Source of the DNA: Bryobacterales bacterium
GTDB taxonomy: Bacteria; Acidobacteriota; Terriglobia; Bryobacterales; Bryobacteraceae
DNA: 64,000 nt
NCBI GenBank assembly: GCA_003167255.1
Contig: PMTR01000009.1
Coordinates: 38,758 to 102,757, forward strand
Direction: 5' to 3'
The notes beneath the pieces are model-generated. The model was not told the DNA's origin, ran no database searches, and saw nothing but the letters and a program-made list of their open reading frames with translations. Numbering within the stretch: position 1 is the stretch's first letter; each line of letters opens with the position of its first letter. The position numbers and the translations under genes were made by a program. Shown here piece by piece: positions 30,101 through 38,581 of this stretch.

Positions 30101-31299
30101 GGGGCGGCGGCGCTGCAATTCCGCGATCAATTGATCGCGGCCCCATTGAAGCTGGAGTTTGTCGACCTCGGCCTTCGAGGCACCGGGAATTCCGCGATCA
30201 ATTGATCGCGGCCCCATTGAAGCGATCCTTCCGGCCGACGGCGACGACGACCGCGACCAGAATTCCGCGATCAATTGATCGCGGCCCCATTGAAGCCGCT
30301 GGATCTACCGCGTCGATGGCTCGCCCGTCTGAATTCCGCGATCAATTGATCGCGGCCCCATTGAAGCCCGCCCTCGCGCGCCCCGCCAGCTTCGCTTGCT
30401 ACCAATTCCGCGATCAATTGATCGCGGCCCCATTGAAGCGCCCGCAAAATTGTTTATCCCGCTAGACCACGCCCCAATTCCGCGATCAATTGATCGCGGC
30501 CCCATTGAAGCCACGGCCTGTCTATCGCGGGAGGGAGCGCTGATGTGAATTCCGCGATCAATTGATCGCGGCCCCATTGAAGCAAGGTAGTGCGATCCAC
30601 TTCGACGCTGTTGGCATTAATTCCGCGATCAATTGATCGCGGCCCCATTGAAGCGCGCTTCCTTCACAGCGCTGCTGGCTCGTTTGGGATAATTCCGCGA
30701 TCAATTGATCGCGGCCCCATTGAAGCTTCCAAATCGGCGACACGCCTCTTAATCGAGCCCAAATTCCGCGATCAATTGATCGCGGCCCCATTGAAGCCGG
30801 CTTGGCGAATCAGGGAGTCGGCACGTACGCCATAATTCCGCGATCAATTGATCGCGGCCCCATTGAAGCACTGGAGCCGGAATATCTCCCGTAATGCCTT
30901 CTTCAATTCCGCGATCAATTGATCGCGGCCCCATTGAAGCCTGAACGGCACTTACGACTTCGAGAGCGGCTTGCTCAATTCCGCGATCAATTGATCGCGG
31001 CCCCATTGAAGCACGCAACCTCCTGCGGGCGCCCAGCCAGGGCCACCTAATTCCGCGATCAATTGATCGCGGCCCCATTGAAGCATCTTCGGCCCCTGTA
31101 CCCCGGTTCGCCGCCTCGGAATTCCGCGATCAATTGATCGCGGCCCCATTGAAGCGAAAGCCCGATCGGCGTTCTTTTTGGTGAGCGTGCCAATTCCGCG
31201 ATCAATTGATCGCGGCCCCATTGAAGCGTTACGGCCGTCTCGCGCACCGGGGGCTTGTCAGTGAATTCCGCGATCAACTGACCGCGGCCTTGGCTGGTC
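27168..31299 (+). CRISPR. Type I-G CRISPR array, 57 repeats plus a degenerate terminal one
   Basis: Counted by eye: 57 repeats of 36 nt, first at 27168-27203 and last intact one at 31192-31227, with start-to-start distances of 71-74 bp, hence spacers of 35-38 nt. Every repeat starts AATT, contains the palindrome CCGCGATCAATTGATCGCGG and ends CCCCATTGAAGC; I saw no variant among the intact copies. A 58th repeat at 31264-31299 keeps roughly the first 26 positions with two T-to-C changes and then diverges, marking the trailer end. There are 57 spacers, the last at 31228-31263. All short frames within the array are translations of the repeat and are not genes. Confidence 0.98.
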
Positions 31300-31793
31300 T
31301 TGGTGGTGGCGAAGAACGTACGCGCTGAACTCAGGAGTTGCCCGGAAGAGCATTGCGTGCAGGTCTTGCCATCACCAGGGGCTAAAGCCCCATTCCTTTC
31401 ACGGTTCGGCACGGCTGAAGCCATGCCCTGATACAAACCAGATCATAACCTCATGCAGTCGGAAATGTAGAAACTCCAGGGCCGGGCTACGCCCGGCTGC
31501 ACCGATTGGCAATCGGTGCGCAGGATACCATCCTGCCCCACCGAGCAGGCAGTGCTGCAAACCAGTGTGGGATTGCATCACCCCCTGGCGCGGGCAACAT
31601 CGGTTGCCATGAAAGGTAGAATCTGAGATTTGGCCAGGGGGAGCCGGTTAAAGCCGGCATATGGCAGGATCAATCCTGCCAAACACCGGCGGCAAGACCG
31701 CCGGCGCTACCAGTTCAAGCAGCAGCATAAGCTGGCGGCAAGACCGCCGGCGCTACCAGTTCAAGCAGCAGCATAAGCTGGTGGGTGCGTGCG
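31300..31793. other. Intergenic mosaic of palindromic repeats after the array
   Basis: No gene is supported. At least five hairpins follow one another: GGGGCTAAAGCCCC (31378-31391), GGCACGGCTGAAGCCATGCC (31408-31427), GCACCGATT-GGC-AATCGGTGC (31499-31519), GGCAGGATCAATCCTGCC (31663-31680) and a GCCGGCGG family next to it. The 19-mer AAATGTAGAAACTCCAGGG at 31463-31481 recurs inverted at 35258-35276. Confidence 0.75.
31688..31779. repeat. 46-bp tandem duplication
   Basis: Two head-to-tail 46-bp copies (31688-31733 and 31734-31779), each running from GGCGGCAAGACCGCCGGCG through a CTACCAGTTCAAGCAGCAG stretch to AAGCT. They lie directly after the 3' end of the ABC exporter operon, 14 bp from its last stop codon. 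Confidence 0.85.
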
Positions 31794-32933
31794 CTACTGA
31801 AACCGGAATGAGCGCGCCAGAAGCCACATGCCGGCCAGCGTGGCCGCCGCCAGCACCAGGAAGTGCGGAACCACTTCAGCGGGCGAGGCGCCGAAGTTCA
31901 CCAGCTTGTGCAGCGCGTCCATGGCCAAGCCGGTGGGCAGAAACAGCGCCAGCTTTTGCGCCCACAGCGGCGTGATTTCGATGGGCCACCAGCAACCGCC
32001 CAGGCCTGCCAAGACGTTGCTCAAGATCACACCGAACCCGATCACCTGGCCTTCGGTGCGTCCGAAGTTGCCGAGCAGCATCCCGAGCGTCGCCGCCAGC
32101 GCGCCATAGGCCAGCAAAACCAGCGCCACCGCCGGAAGGTTGCTGCCCCACCGCACGTGGAAGATCACGCTCCCCACAATCATCGCGAAAGCGATCTGGA
32201 TGACACCCACCGCCATGCGCGCGCCCCACTTGCCGGCCACCACCGCGCCGCGCCGCATGGGCGAGGACGCGAGGCGCCGCAGAATCCCCTGGTGGCGTTC
32301 GATGGTCAGGCTCACCGCGCCGCTGGTGAACAGCACCAGCAACGTGAACATCACCATGGTGCCCGGGACGGATTGTTCGAACCCGGTGGGCGGATCGATG
32401 CGCCGGCCGGCCGGCTTCACTTCGAGCGTGAGCGTGCGGGGTTCGCGCTCCAAGGCGGCGAACCGTTCCCTGGTGGCCTCTCCGCCGCCCGCGGTCACCA
32501 CTACCAGATCGGCCAGCACGGTGTAGACCGCGCGCGTCAGCCGCACGCGGTCGTAATCGGCGCCGATGTCCTTGCCAGTGCGCGTGAGCCGGATCTTTTG
32601 CGGCTTGCCCGCCAGCACCGCGGCGGTGAAACCGGCCGGAATCTCCAGCCGCGTGCGGAACTCTTCGAACTCCTGGCGTGTCTCCGGCCTCACGACGCGA
32701 TAGTTGGCTGCCTTCAGGCGGTCGATCACCTGCCCGGCCAGAAAGCCCGCATCCGCCGGTACGCTTACCGCGATGGGATCTCTGTTATCTCCGCCGCCCC
32801 CGGCGTTCCTTGTAATGGTCCCGATGAAGTAGAAGAAAATCACGGGCATCACGAACGTCCACAGGATGGTCTCGCGCCGCGTCAACAGGTAGCGGGCGTC
32901 CATGCGGGCCAGGAATAAAGCGTCTCGCAGCAT
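31794..32933 (-). CDS. ABC-2 type exporter permease
   Basis: 379 residues: one N-terminal transmembrane segment (about 24-42, TILWTFVMPVIFFYFIG), a soluble extracytoplasmic domain to about 190, then five more helices. SLTIERHQGILRRLASSPMRRG and GGCWWPIEI are typical of ABC-2 membrane proteins of the drug or polymer exporter type (YhgE/NatB-like). It overlaps the upstream permease gene by one base; the two probably form a heterodimer with the ATPase encoded first. Confidence 0.88.
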   Translation of the reverse strand: MLRDALFLARMDARYLLTRRETILWTFVMPVIFFYFIGTITRNAGGGGDNRDPIAVSVPADAGFLAGQVIDRLKAANYRVVRPETRQEFEEFRTRLEIPAGFTAAVLAGKPQKIRLTRTGKDIGADYDRVRLTRAVYTVLADLVVVTAGGGEATRERFAALEREPRTLTLEVKPAGRRIDPPTGFEQSVPGTMVMFTLLVLFTSGAVSLTIERHQGILRRLASSPMRRGAVVAGKWGARMAVGVIQIAFAMIVGSVIFHVRWGSNLPAVALVLLAYGALAATLGMLLGNFGRTEGQVIGFGVILSNVLAGLGGCWWPIEITPLWAQKLALFLPTGLAMDALHKLVNFGASPAEVVPHFLVLAAATLAGMWLLARSFRFQ

Positions 32934-34150
32934 CAGACCAGGAACCCCGAGCGCAAACGGCGCAGCGCCACCATGAACATCACGGCGCTCACTACGGTCA
33001 ATCCGGCAACGGCCACGGCCAGTTGGCGCGCATCGATTTCACCGGACAGGATGGCCTGGAACTGGGTGATGGCCCACCCGTTGGGCGTCAGCCTGCCGAT
33101 GCGCGCCATCCAGGCGGGCATCCACTCAAACGGGAAAAAGCATCCGCCGATCATGGCCAGCGGAAACACGATCAGGTTTCCCATCACGCTGGCCGCGCGC
33201 GCCGTGGAGGCGGTCACCGCCACTACCAGCATCATCAGGAACAGCGCGGAGCCGGCGAAGGTCAGCCACATTACCGCGGCGGGCAAATTCGGCACCGGTA
33301 CGCCCGCAAGCCCGCGCGAGGCCACGAGGCCAACCAGGGCCACCAGCGCAAATACGCTCGCCACAAAAATCAGCCGGGCCGCCAGGAACGCCCCCAGCGG
33401 GGCCGGCGAAACCGCCAGCCGCCGCAGCGTCCCCATCAGCCGCTCTCTCCAGATGTCGAACGCCAGGCTGTTGGCGATCATGAGCAGGGCCATGAAGATC
33501 ATGCTCGGCAGAAACGTAGCGGCGAAACTCTTGCTCTCGCTCCGGTCCGCCACCACGACAGTCTCCAGGTCCATCGCCAGCGGATACAGATACCGCCGCA
33601 GACTGGTCACCAAGTGATTGATGGAGACGCTCACCGAGGCGATCAACTCATCCGGGGGCGCGTTCCTGGTGGCGACCACGCGCAGTTGGTCTCCGGCCAC
33701 GCGCTGCACGTAGAAGGCGCCGTCCACCATGATCGACAGGCTCTCCTGAACGATCTGCGGCAGAATCGTCTGCGCGGGGTTGGTAAAGAGCTGCAACTGG
33801 AACGGCCGGTTGCCAAGGAAAGCTTCCTGGAAACCCGCCGGAATAATCAGCAACGCAGAGCCATCGCCGCGATTGATGCGCGCGTGACCGTCGGCTTGCG
33901 CGACCTTCTCCACCAGCAACATCTTGTCCAACGGGTCGCGGTTGAACGCCCCCAGCAACAGGTTGCTGGCCACGCTCGAGTCTTCATCGGCCACCAGCAG
34001 CCGGCCTTGCGGCGCAGCCTGGCCGCGTCCGAACACCAGGCTCATCATGACCGCCAGAATCAGCGGGATGGCCAGTGAGGTGGCGAGCGAAAACGGATCG
34101 CGCCGCACCCGGCTCCAATCCTTGCGCACCGAGATCCACAGGAAGCGCAT
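32933..34150 (-). CDS. ABC-2 type exporter permease
   Basis: 405 residues with the same layout as its downstream neighbour: an N-terminal helix (about 24-42), a long extracytoplasmic domain, and five C-terminal helices. The motif FDIWRERLMGTLRRLAVSPAPLG and GGCFFPFEWMP mark an ABC-2 permease. The gene starts 2 bp after the ATPase stop. The two permeases are paralogues with about 25-30 percent similarity by eye. Confidence 0.88.
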   Translation of the reverse strand: MRFLWISVRKDWSRVRRDPFSLATSLAIPLILAVMMSLVFGRGQAAPQGRLLVADEDSSVASNLLLGAFNRDPLDKMLLVEKVAQADGHARINRGDGSALLIIPAGFQEAFLGNRPFQLQLFTNPAQTILPQIVQESLSIMVDGAFYVQRVAGDQLRVVATRNAPPDELIASVSVSINHLVTSLRRYLYPLAMDLETVVVADRSESKSFAATFLPSMIFMALLMIANSLAFDIWRERLMGTLRRLAVSPAPLGAFLAARLIFVASVFALVALVGLVASRGLAGVPVPNLPAAVMWLTFAGSALFLMMLVVAVTASTARAASVMGNLIVFPLAMIGGCFFPFEWMPAWMARIGRLTPNGWAITQFQAILSGEIDARQLAVAVAGLTVVSAVMFMVALRRLRSGFLV

Positions 34151-34152
34151 GG

Positions 34153-35082
34153 CTATTCCCGCAGCTCCTTGCCGGTCAACTTGATGAACAGGCTTTCCAG
34201 GCTGGGCTGCGTCAGGGTGGTGCCGCGCACGTCCGAGCCGGCGGCGGCCAGCGCGGCGAAAATGGCCGGCAAGCGGCGCGAAGCTTCCGGCAGCGCGAGA
34301 ATCAGGAGTTCCGCATCGGCCTGAAGCACCTCGATCGAATCGATGTGCGCCAGCGCCGCCTTGGCCGCCTCTACCTGGAAACTTCCCGAAAGCCGCAGCA
34401 GATCGCGCTCACCCAGCATGGCGCGCAACTCCGCCAGCGTGCCCGCGGCGATGATGCGACCGTGGTCCACAATCGCCAGCCGGTGGCACAGCGTTTCGGC
34501 TTCTTCCATGTAGTGGGTGGTGTAGAGCACGCAGGCGCCGTCGCGGGCCTGTGTCCGCACCAGTTCGAGCAGGCGCACGCGGCTCTGCGGATCAACCCCC
34601 ACGGTGGGCTCGTCGAGCAGCAGGACCTTGGGTTGATGGATGATGCCGCAGGCGAAATTCAGGCGCCGCTTCATCCCGCCGCTGAAGCGCTTCACGGGCT
34701 CGCGCGCGCGATCCTCGAGGCCGGTGAGCTCCAGCACCTGGCGCATGCGTTCACCGAGCGCCGGCTGCCGCATGCCCTGCGCGCCGCCCCAATACGCCAG
34801 GTTCTCCGCCGCCGAGAGATCTTCGTAAAGCGAAATCTCCTGCGGCACCACGCCGAGTACGCGCCGCGCCGCCGGGCCATCGCTCACGGCGTCGTGGCCG
34901 TCCACCTTCACGTGTCCGGAACTTGGTGTCAGCAGTCCGGAAATGCAACTGATTATGGTAGTTTTGCCCGCGCCGTTAGGCCCCAGCAGCCCGAAGATCT
35001 CGCCGCGGCCAGCCGTGAAGGAAACCCCATCCACGGCGGTCAGATCCCCGAACGATTTGCGAAGTTGCGCGACCTCAATCAT
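34153..35082 (-). CDS. ABC exporter ATP-binding protein
   Basis: 309 residues. Walker A GPNGAGKT at 34-41, signature FSGGMKRR at 133-140, Walker B LLLDEP at 154-159, and TTHYMEEAE with the switch histidine. First gene of a three-gene operon with two ABC-2 permeases, the layout of drug/antibiotic or polyketide exporters. The C-terminal 90 residues form a small regulatory extension. The substrate is unknown. Confidence 0.93.
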   Translation of the reverse strand: MIEVAQLRKSFGDLTAVDGVSFTAGRGEIFGLLGPNGAGKTTIISCISGLLTPSSGHVKVDGHDAVSDGPAARRVLGVVPQEISLYEDLSAAENLAYWGGAQGMRQPALGERMRQVLELTGLEDRAREPVKRFSGGMKRRLNFACGIIHQPKVLLLDEPTVGVDPQSRVRLLELVRTQARDGACVLYTTHYMEEAETLCHRLAIVDHGRIIAAGTLAELRAMLGERDLLRLSGSFQVEAAKAALAHIDSIEVLQADAELLILALPEASRRLPAIFAALAAAGSDVRGTTLTQPSLESLFIKLTGKELRE

Positions 35083-35425
35083 GCGTGAGGTAAAGGTAAC
35101 ACGGGAGGCGGTTCACGGCGCTCGACGGGCGACCAGCGGCCCGGATTTCCGATGAGGCGGCCAAATAGCCCGACGACCGGCGGCCACGGCGCGCGGGCAG
35201 GCGGGATTGGCAGGCGCGTGCCAACGACAGGCCAGGAGGCCATGCCAGGAGGCCTGTCCCTGGAGTTTCTACATTTTCAAGCTTCGTTAAGACCAACTGG
35301 TAGCGCCGGCGGTCGCGCCGCCGGTGTTTGACGGGCCAGGGGGCCTGGCCCACGGGCAGGCGGCACCGCGTGCCCCACCAATTTGGCTTATTGGCGGGCG
35401 GCTAGTCGCTTCACCCACGCACGGT
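35083..35425. other. Intergenic mosaic of palindromic repeats
   Basis: No gene supported. Contains the outer palindrome GACAGGCC...GGCCTGTC (35227-35258), the inverted 19-mer at 35258-35276, a 36-bp element at 35295-35330 that is the reverse complement of 31680-31715 with two mismatches, GGGCCAGGGGGCCTGGCCC (35333-35351), and a GGCAGGC...GTGCCCCACC copy near 35356-35379. It must also carry the exporter operon promoter, which I could not place. Confidence 0.75.
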
Positions 35426-35671
35426 CTAGAGATAAAAGCCGTCGACGGAATATCCGGGGAGATCCTGCGCGGCTTGCGCCTGAAGGTCCTGGCACAGGCG
35501 ACCGAGGTTCTCAGCGACCTTGAGAAATGTGAAAGAGGCCTGGTTGTTGGGGCCGTAAACGCCGACGACCACCTTGTAGAGTTCCTGAAGCCGCGCATTG
35601 GCGGCTCGCAACTCGCGGCCCAGTTCCCGGTGCTCTTCGAGCGTCAAAGGCACGGGGGCTTGGGGACGCAC
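35426..35671 (-). CDS. Small helical protein of unknown function
   Basis: 81 residues starting at GTG, with a strong GGAGGG eight bases upstream, which is the main reason to accept it. The sequence is largely helical with heptad-like charge spacing (LTLEEHRELGRELRAANARLQELYKVV, then FLKVAENLGRLCQDLQAQAAQDL), no signal peptide and no membrane segment. It could be a small coiled-coil cytoplasmic protein. No family recognised; alone between palindromic-repeat regions. Confidence 0.6.
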   Translation of the reverse strand: MRPQAPVPLTLEEHRELGRELRAANARLQELYKVVVGVYGPNNQASFTFLKVAENLGRLCQDLQAQAAQDLPGYSVDGFYL

Positions 35672-35979
35672 GCGAAACCCTCCGAAGCAGAATTCATGTC
35701 AACAGTCGTGGTGACGCCCCCAGCCTGATACGTGCCAAGGGCATCGGGGCCGTAGTGGCGGCCTCTTAAGTCAGTTTAACATAGTCCCGGCGCGCCGCCG
35801 GGCGCTTTGGCGCAAGTGGCGCAGCCGGAGACTCTTTTCAGAGAGCCCCTTGGCACAGTATAACGGAAGCTGGAGGGTTGTTATGAATCGCGCGCAAATC
35901 CAACGGCATGCGGAGCGCAGCGTTCCGGACGCCCGGCACGTGTGGGGTGGTGCCGCTGTGACTTGCTACAATCCGAGGG
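35672..35979. other. Intergenic region between small protein and cyclophilin genes
   Basis: No gene or clear promoter seen. A short GC-rich hairpin (CGGCGCGCCGCCGGGCG region near 35790-35810) could be a terminator or repeat remnant. The cyclophilin RBS GAGG lies at its end. Confidence 0.4.
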
Positions 35980-36468
35980 ATGGCAAACGACATTTACGCC
36001 GTATTCGACACTACCGAAGGCAAGTTCAAAATCAAGCTTTTCGCGGATGAGACTCCGCGTACGGTGGAGAACTTTGTCAGCCTGGCGGAAGGCGCCAAGA
36101 CCGGGAAGCCGCTTTATGACGGCACGATCTTCCACCGGGTGATTCCGGGTTTCATGATCCAGGGAGGCGACCCGGAAGGCACGGGACGCGGCGGCCCGGG
36201 ATACAAATTCGCAGACGAGTTCCACAAGGACCTGAAACACACTAAGGCCGGCACCCTGTCGATGGCCAATGCCGGGCCGAACACCAACGGAAGCCAGTTT
36301 TTCATCACGCTGGCGGCGACTCCCTGGCTGGACAACAAGCACAGCGTTTTCGGCGAAGTGACCGAAGGGTATGAGGTGGTCGAGAAGATCTCGCACGTGC
36401 CGCGGGGGGCGCAGGACCGGCCGGTGAAGGAAGTCCGCGTGAATTCCGTAAAGATCGAGCGGGTGTAG
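35980..36468 (+). CDS. Peptidyl-prolyl cis-trans isomerase, cyclophilin type
   Basis: 162 residues, the size of a single-domain bacterial cyclophilin with no signal peptide, so cytoplasmic. Active-site blocks are complete: [15 protein letters not shown] (catalytic Arg, Phe, Gln), [20 protein letters not shown], and [12 protein letters not shown]. It accelerates proline isomerisation during protein folding. The start ATG is preceded by GAGG. Stands alone upstream of nadD. Confidence 0.95.
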   Translation: MANDIYAVFDTTEGKFKIKLFADETPRTVENFVSLAEGAKTGKPLYDGTIFHRVIPGFMIQGGDPEGTGRGGPGYKFADEFHKDLKHTKAGTLSMANAGPNTNGSQFFITLAATPWLDNKHSVFGEVTEGYEVVEKISHVPRGAQDRPVKEVRVNSVKIERV

Positions 36469-36516
36469 AAGACGCGAGCAGGCAGGCGGACCAGGGAAGC
36501 TGGGAAAGAATCGGTT

Positions 36517-36590
36517 GGCAGGCGAAAGCGCCTGCCCCACCAGAGCGCGGGCCCTTGCGCACCAAAGTGGGACAGACGCTTTCGTCTGTC
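36517..36590. repeat. Palindromic repeats upstream of nadD
   Basis: GGCAGGCGAAAGCGCCTGCC plus CCAC at 36517-36540 and GACAGACG-CTTT-CGTCTGTC at 36571-36590. Both belong to the dispersed hairpin families of the window. They fill the gap between the cyclophilin stop and the nadD start. Confidence 0.8.
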
Positions 36591-36658
36591 AACCCGGCGA
36601 TCTCAGCGATTTCTTCACACCCCCCAGGGGGTCCGCCCCACAATTTGAGGCAAGAGCT

Positions 36659-37249
36659 TTGAGACTGGCGATCTTCGGCGGGACGTTCGACCCGATTCAC
36701 AAGGGGCACCTTGCGATTGCGCGTAAGGCGGCACGGCACTTCCGCCTGGACCGCGTGCTGTTCATACCGGCGTATCATCCACCTCACAAAGCAGGCGTAA
36801 CTAATGCGACTTATGACGACCGCGTGCGGATGGCGGAGTTAGCCTGCGGCGGGCGGGCGGGGTTCGAGGTGTCGCGCCTGGAAGAGGGCACGGAGCGGAG
36901 CTATTCGATCGATACGATCGAAAGAGTGGCACGGATGGCGCCCGAGGACGAGTTGTGCTTTTTGATTGGGGCGGACGCGTTTGGGGAAGTCCGGACCTGG
37001 CGGCGATGGCGGGATGTGGCGCGCGCGGTGCGGTTTCTGGTAGTGAGCCGGCCGGGGTGGGACTACCAGACTCCGGCGGAAGTGGCACTGGAGCGGCTCG
37101 ACACGGTGACGTTGCCGATTTCGTCATCGGAGGTCCGCAAAGCCCTGGCCGCGGGCAAGCGGCCGGAGGAACTGCCGCGACGGGTTCTCGATTATATCTT
37201 GAAGCATGGTTTGTACGGCACGGCGAAAAAGCGGCGGATCTCCGGGTAA
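36659..37249 (+). CDS. nadD: Nicotinate-nucleotide adenylyltransferase
   Basis: 196 residues when started at the TTG at 36659, with GAGG about 8 nt upstream; the in-frame extension further upstream is encoded by palindromic repeats and is unlikely to be translated. Nucleotidyltransferase motif GGTFDPIHKGHL at 7-18 and ISSSEVR at 154-160 are diagnostic. The enzyme adenylates NaMN to deamido-NAD with ATP, the step after the PncB reaction encoded 25 kb away. In many bacteria nadD is followed by rsfS; that gene is not present here. Confidence 0.94.
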   Translation: MRLAIFGGTFDPIHKGHLAIARKAARHFRLDRVLFIPAYHPPHKAGVTNATYDDRVRMAELACGGRAGFEVSRLEEGTERSYSIDTIERVARMAPEDELCFLIGADAFGEVRTWRRWRDVARAVRFLVVSRPGWDYQTPAEVALERLDTVTLPISSSEVRKALAAGKRPEELPRRVLDYILKHGLYGTAKKRRISG

Positions 37250-37455
37250 ACCGATTGGCAGGCGCGTGCAGTGGCGGGACCGACTCGCCCAAGCGTCTTT
37301 ACTCTAAGGACACCGTTTCATCAATACGCTCTCATATTCCACGAAGACCGCTCCCTCACAGCCGCGGCTCCGATGGGAGCCGCGCGCGTAAGCAAGCGGT
37401 CTGGCAATACGTGAACGCACTTCTGAAGCCGGGGACTGAGCTATGCAATTCAGGG

Positions 37456-38420
37456 CTAGGAGGCCAGGGCCACAGCCACGGTCTGGTGCTCGACGGGTTG
37501 GTCGAGAATCATGCTCTGGAGCACTTCGAGCGCTTCCACCACCCGCTCGACGTAATCCTCGTTGCGCGCCATAGATGCCTTGATCGATTCGATGGCGTGA
37601 GCGTGGCCCTTGGCCGCGTGTTCGATGCCGTGGACCTGGCCCGCCAGCCCCACCTGCAGCGCCGCGATCTCCCGCTCGGTCGATTCCGCCGCATGCGCGG
37701 CCGACTGCGCGAAGTGGTCCGCCCGCTGTTGCGACGCTTCCAGGCACTTCTCCACTTCGGCGAACTGCACCTGCACATCGTCGAGCGCCGTCGTTACCGC
37801 CTGCGCCAGTTCGCTGGTCCGTGCGGTCACCGCCCGCTCCAATCCCGCCAGTTCGCCGGCTTGCCGCTGCAGCTCCGCGCGCACCGCCGCCTCCAGGCCG
37901 GGGTGGCGTGCCACCACGCTGGTGTCGCTCTGGCGCTCGGCAATCGCCAGAAGTTTCAGCTCCATCTGCACCTGCTGCATCCGCTGCCAGCGCGCCGCCG
38001 GATCCTTCGCCAGGCACTGCTTCACCACCTGGTCCAATCCCTCGTGGCCGATGGGTGAAAAGCCTTTCGCCATGATCTCTTCCTGGAGCGCTTCCGGATT
38101 GTCGGCCGCCCCGTCGCCATCTCATAGAGCACCGCGCCGAACGCGAAAATATCCGTTCTGGCGTCAGCCGGCTCGTCCTGCAGGATCTCGGGCGCGGTAT
38201 AAGGCGTCAGGTCTTCCAGCGCGCCGGGCGTGGCCGGCTGCAATCGGGCGCTCGACTCGCTCACCTGAATCAGCTCAGGCGTCAGGGCGCCGTGGCATCG
38301 GCCGCCAGCGTGAATGCGCCGTAGCGCGCTGCCAATATTCAAGGCGTAACGGATCGTGTCGGAAACCGGCATCCGGTTTCCGGCGAGAAGCTTGGCTAGA
38401 GGTTGGAGATTGTGTGTCAT
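37456..38420 (-). pseudogene. Frameshifted kinase-like (pseudokinase) gene
   Basis: Two overlapping frames join into one product. The 5' frame (from ATG 38420, MTHNLQPLAKLLAGNRMPVSDTIRYAL) covers a kinase C-lobe: CHGALTPELI in place of HRDIKPxN, and YTAPEILQDEPADARTDIFAFGAVLYEMATGRP. The next frame resumes with NPEALQEEIMAKGFSPIGHEGLDQVVKQCLAKDPAARWQ, the normal end of a kinase domain, followed by a 150-residue coiled-coil tail. The switch falls near 38085-38115. There is no N-lobe, no catalytic Asp and no DFG, so even the intact ancestor was a pseudokinase. One indel would restore the frame; a sequencing error is therefore an alternative to true decay. Confidence 0.7.
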
Positions 38421-38581
38421 GTGGGTGTACTTTTTCGCGTTCTGGATAAAGATTACCGGATCTCCCGCCAATCGCCAAGTCATCCAAACGGAATGAACGT
38501 AGTGGTCCTACTGAAATAAACGTACTGACCGTACATTGCCTTTGGTTAACATTGCCGGCTGGGTTATGTCAGGATATCTGT

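Noticed and set aside
27059-31436. Many open frames on both strands coding repeated MGPRSIDRGI or IPRSIDRGPIEA units
   Set aside because: They are translations of the 36-nt CRISPR repeat and spacers. The array period of about 72 nt is a multiple of three, which keeps frames open.
31463-35330. Composite transposon enclosing the ABC exporter
   Set aside because: The flanking inverted elements are not in mirror order, there is no transposase and no target duplication seen.
35961-35979. TACAAT as a -10 box for the cyclophilin gene
   Set aside because: It lies only about 8 bases from the start codon and overlaps the ribosome-binding region, and no -35 box fits.
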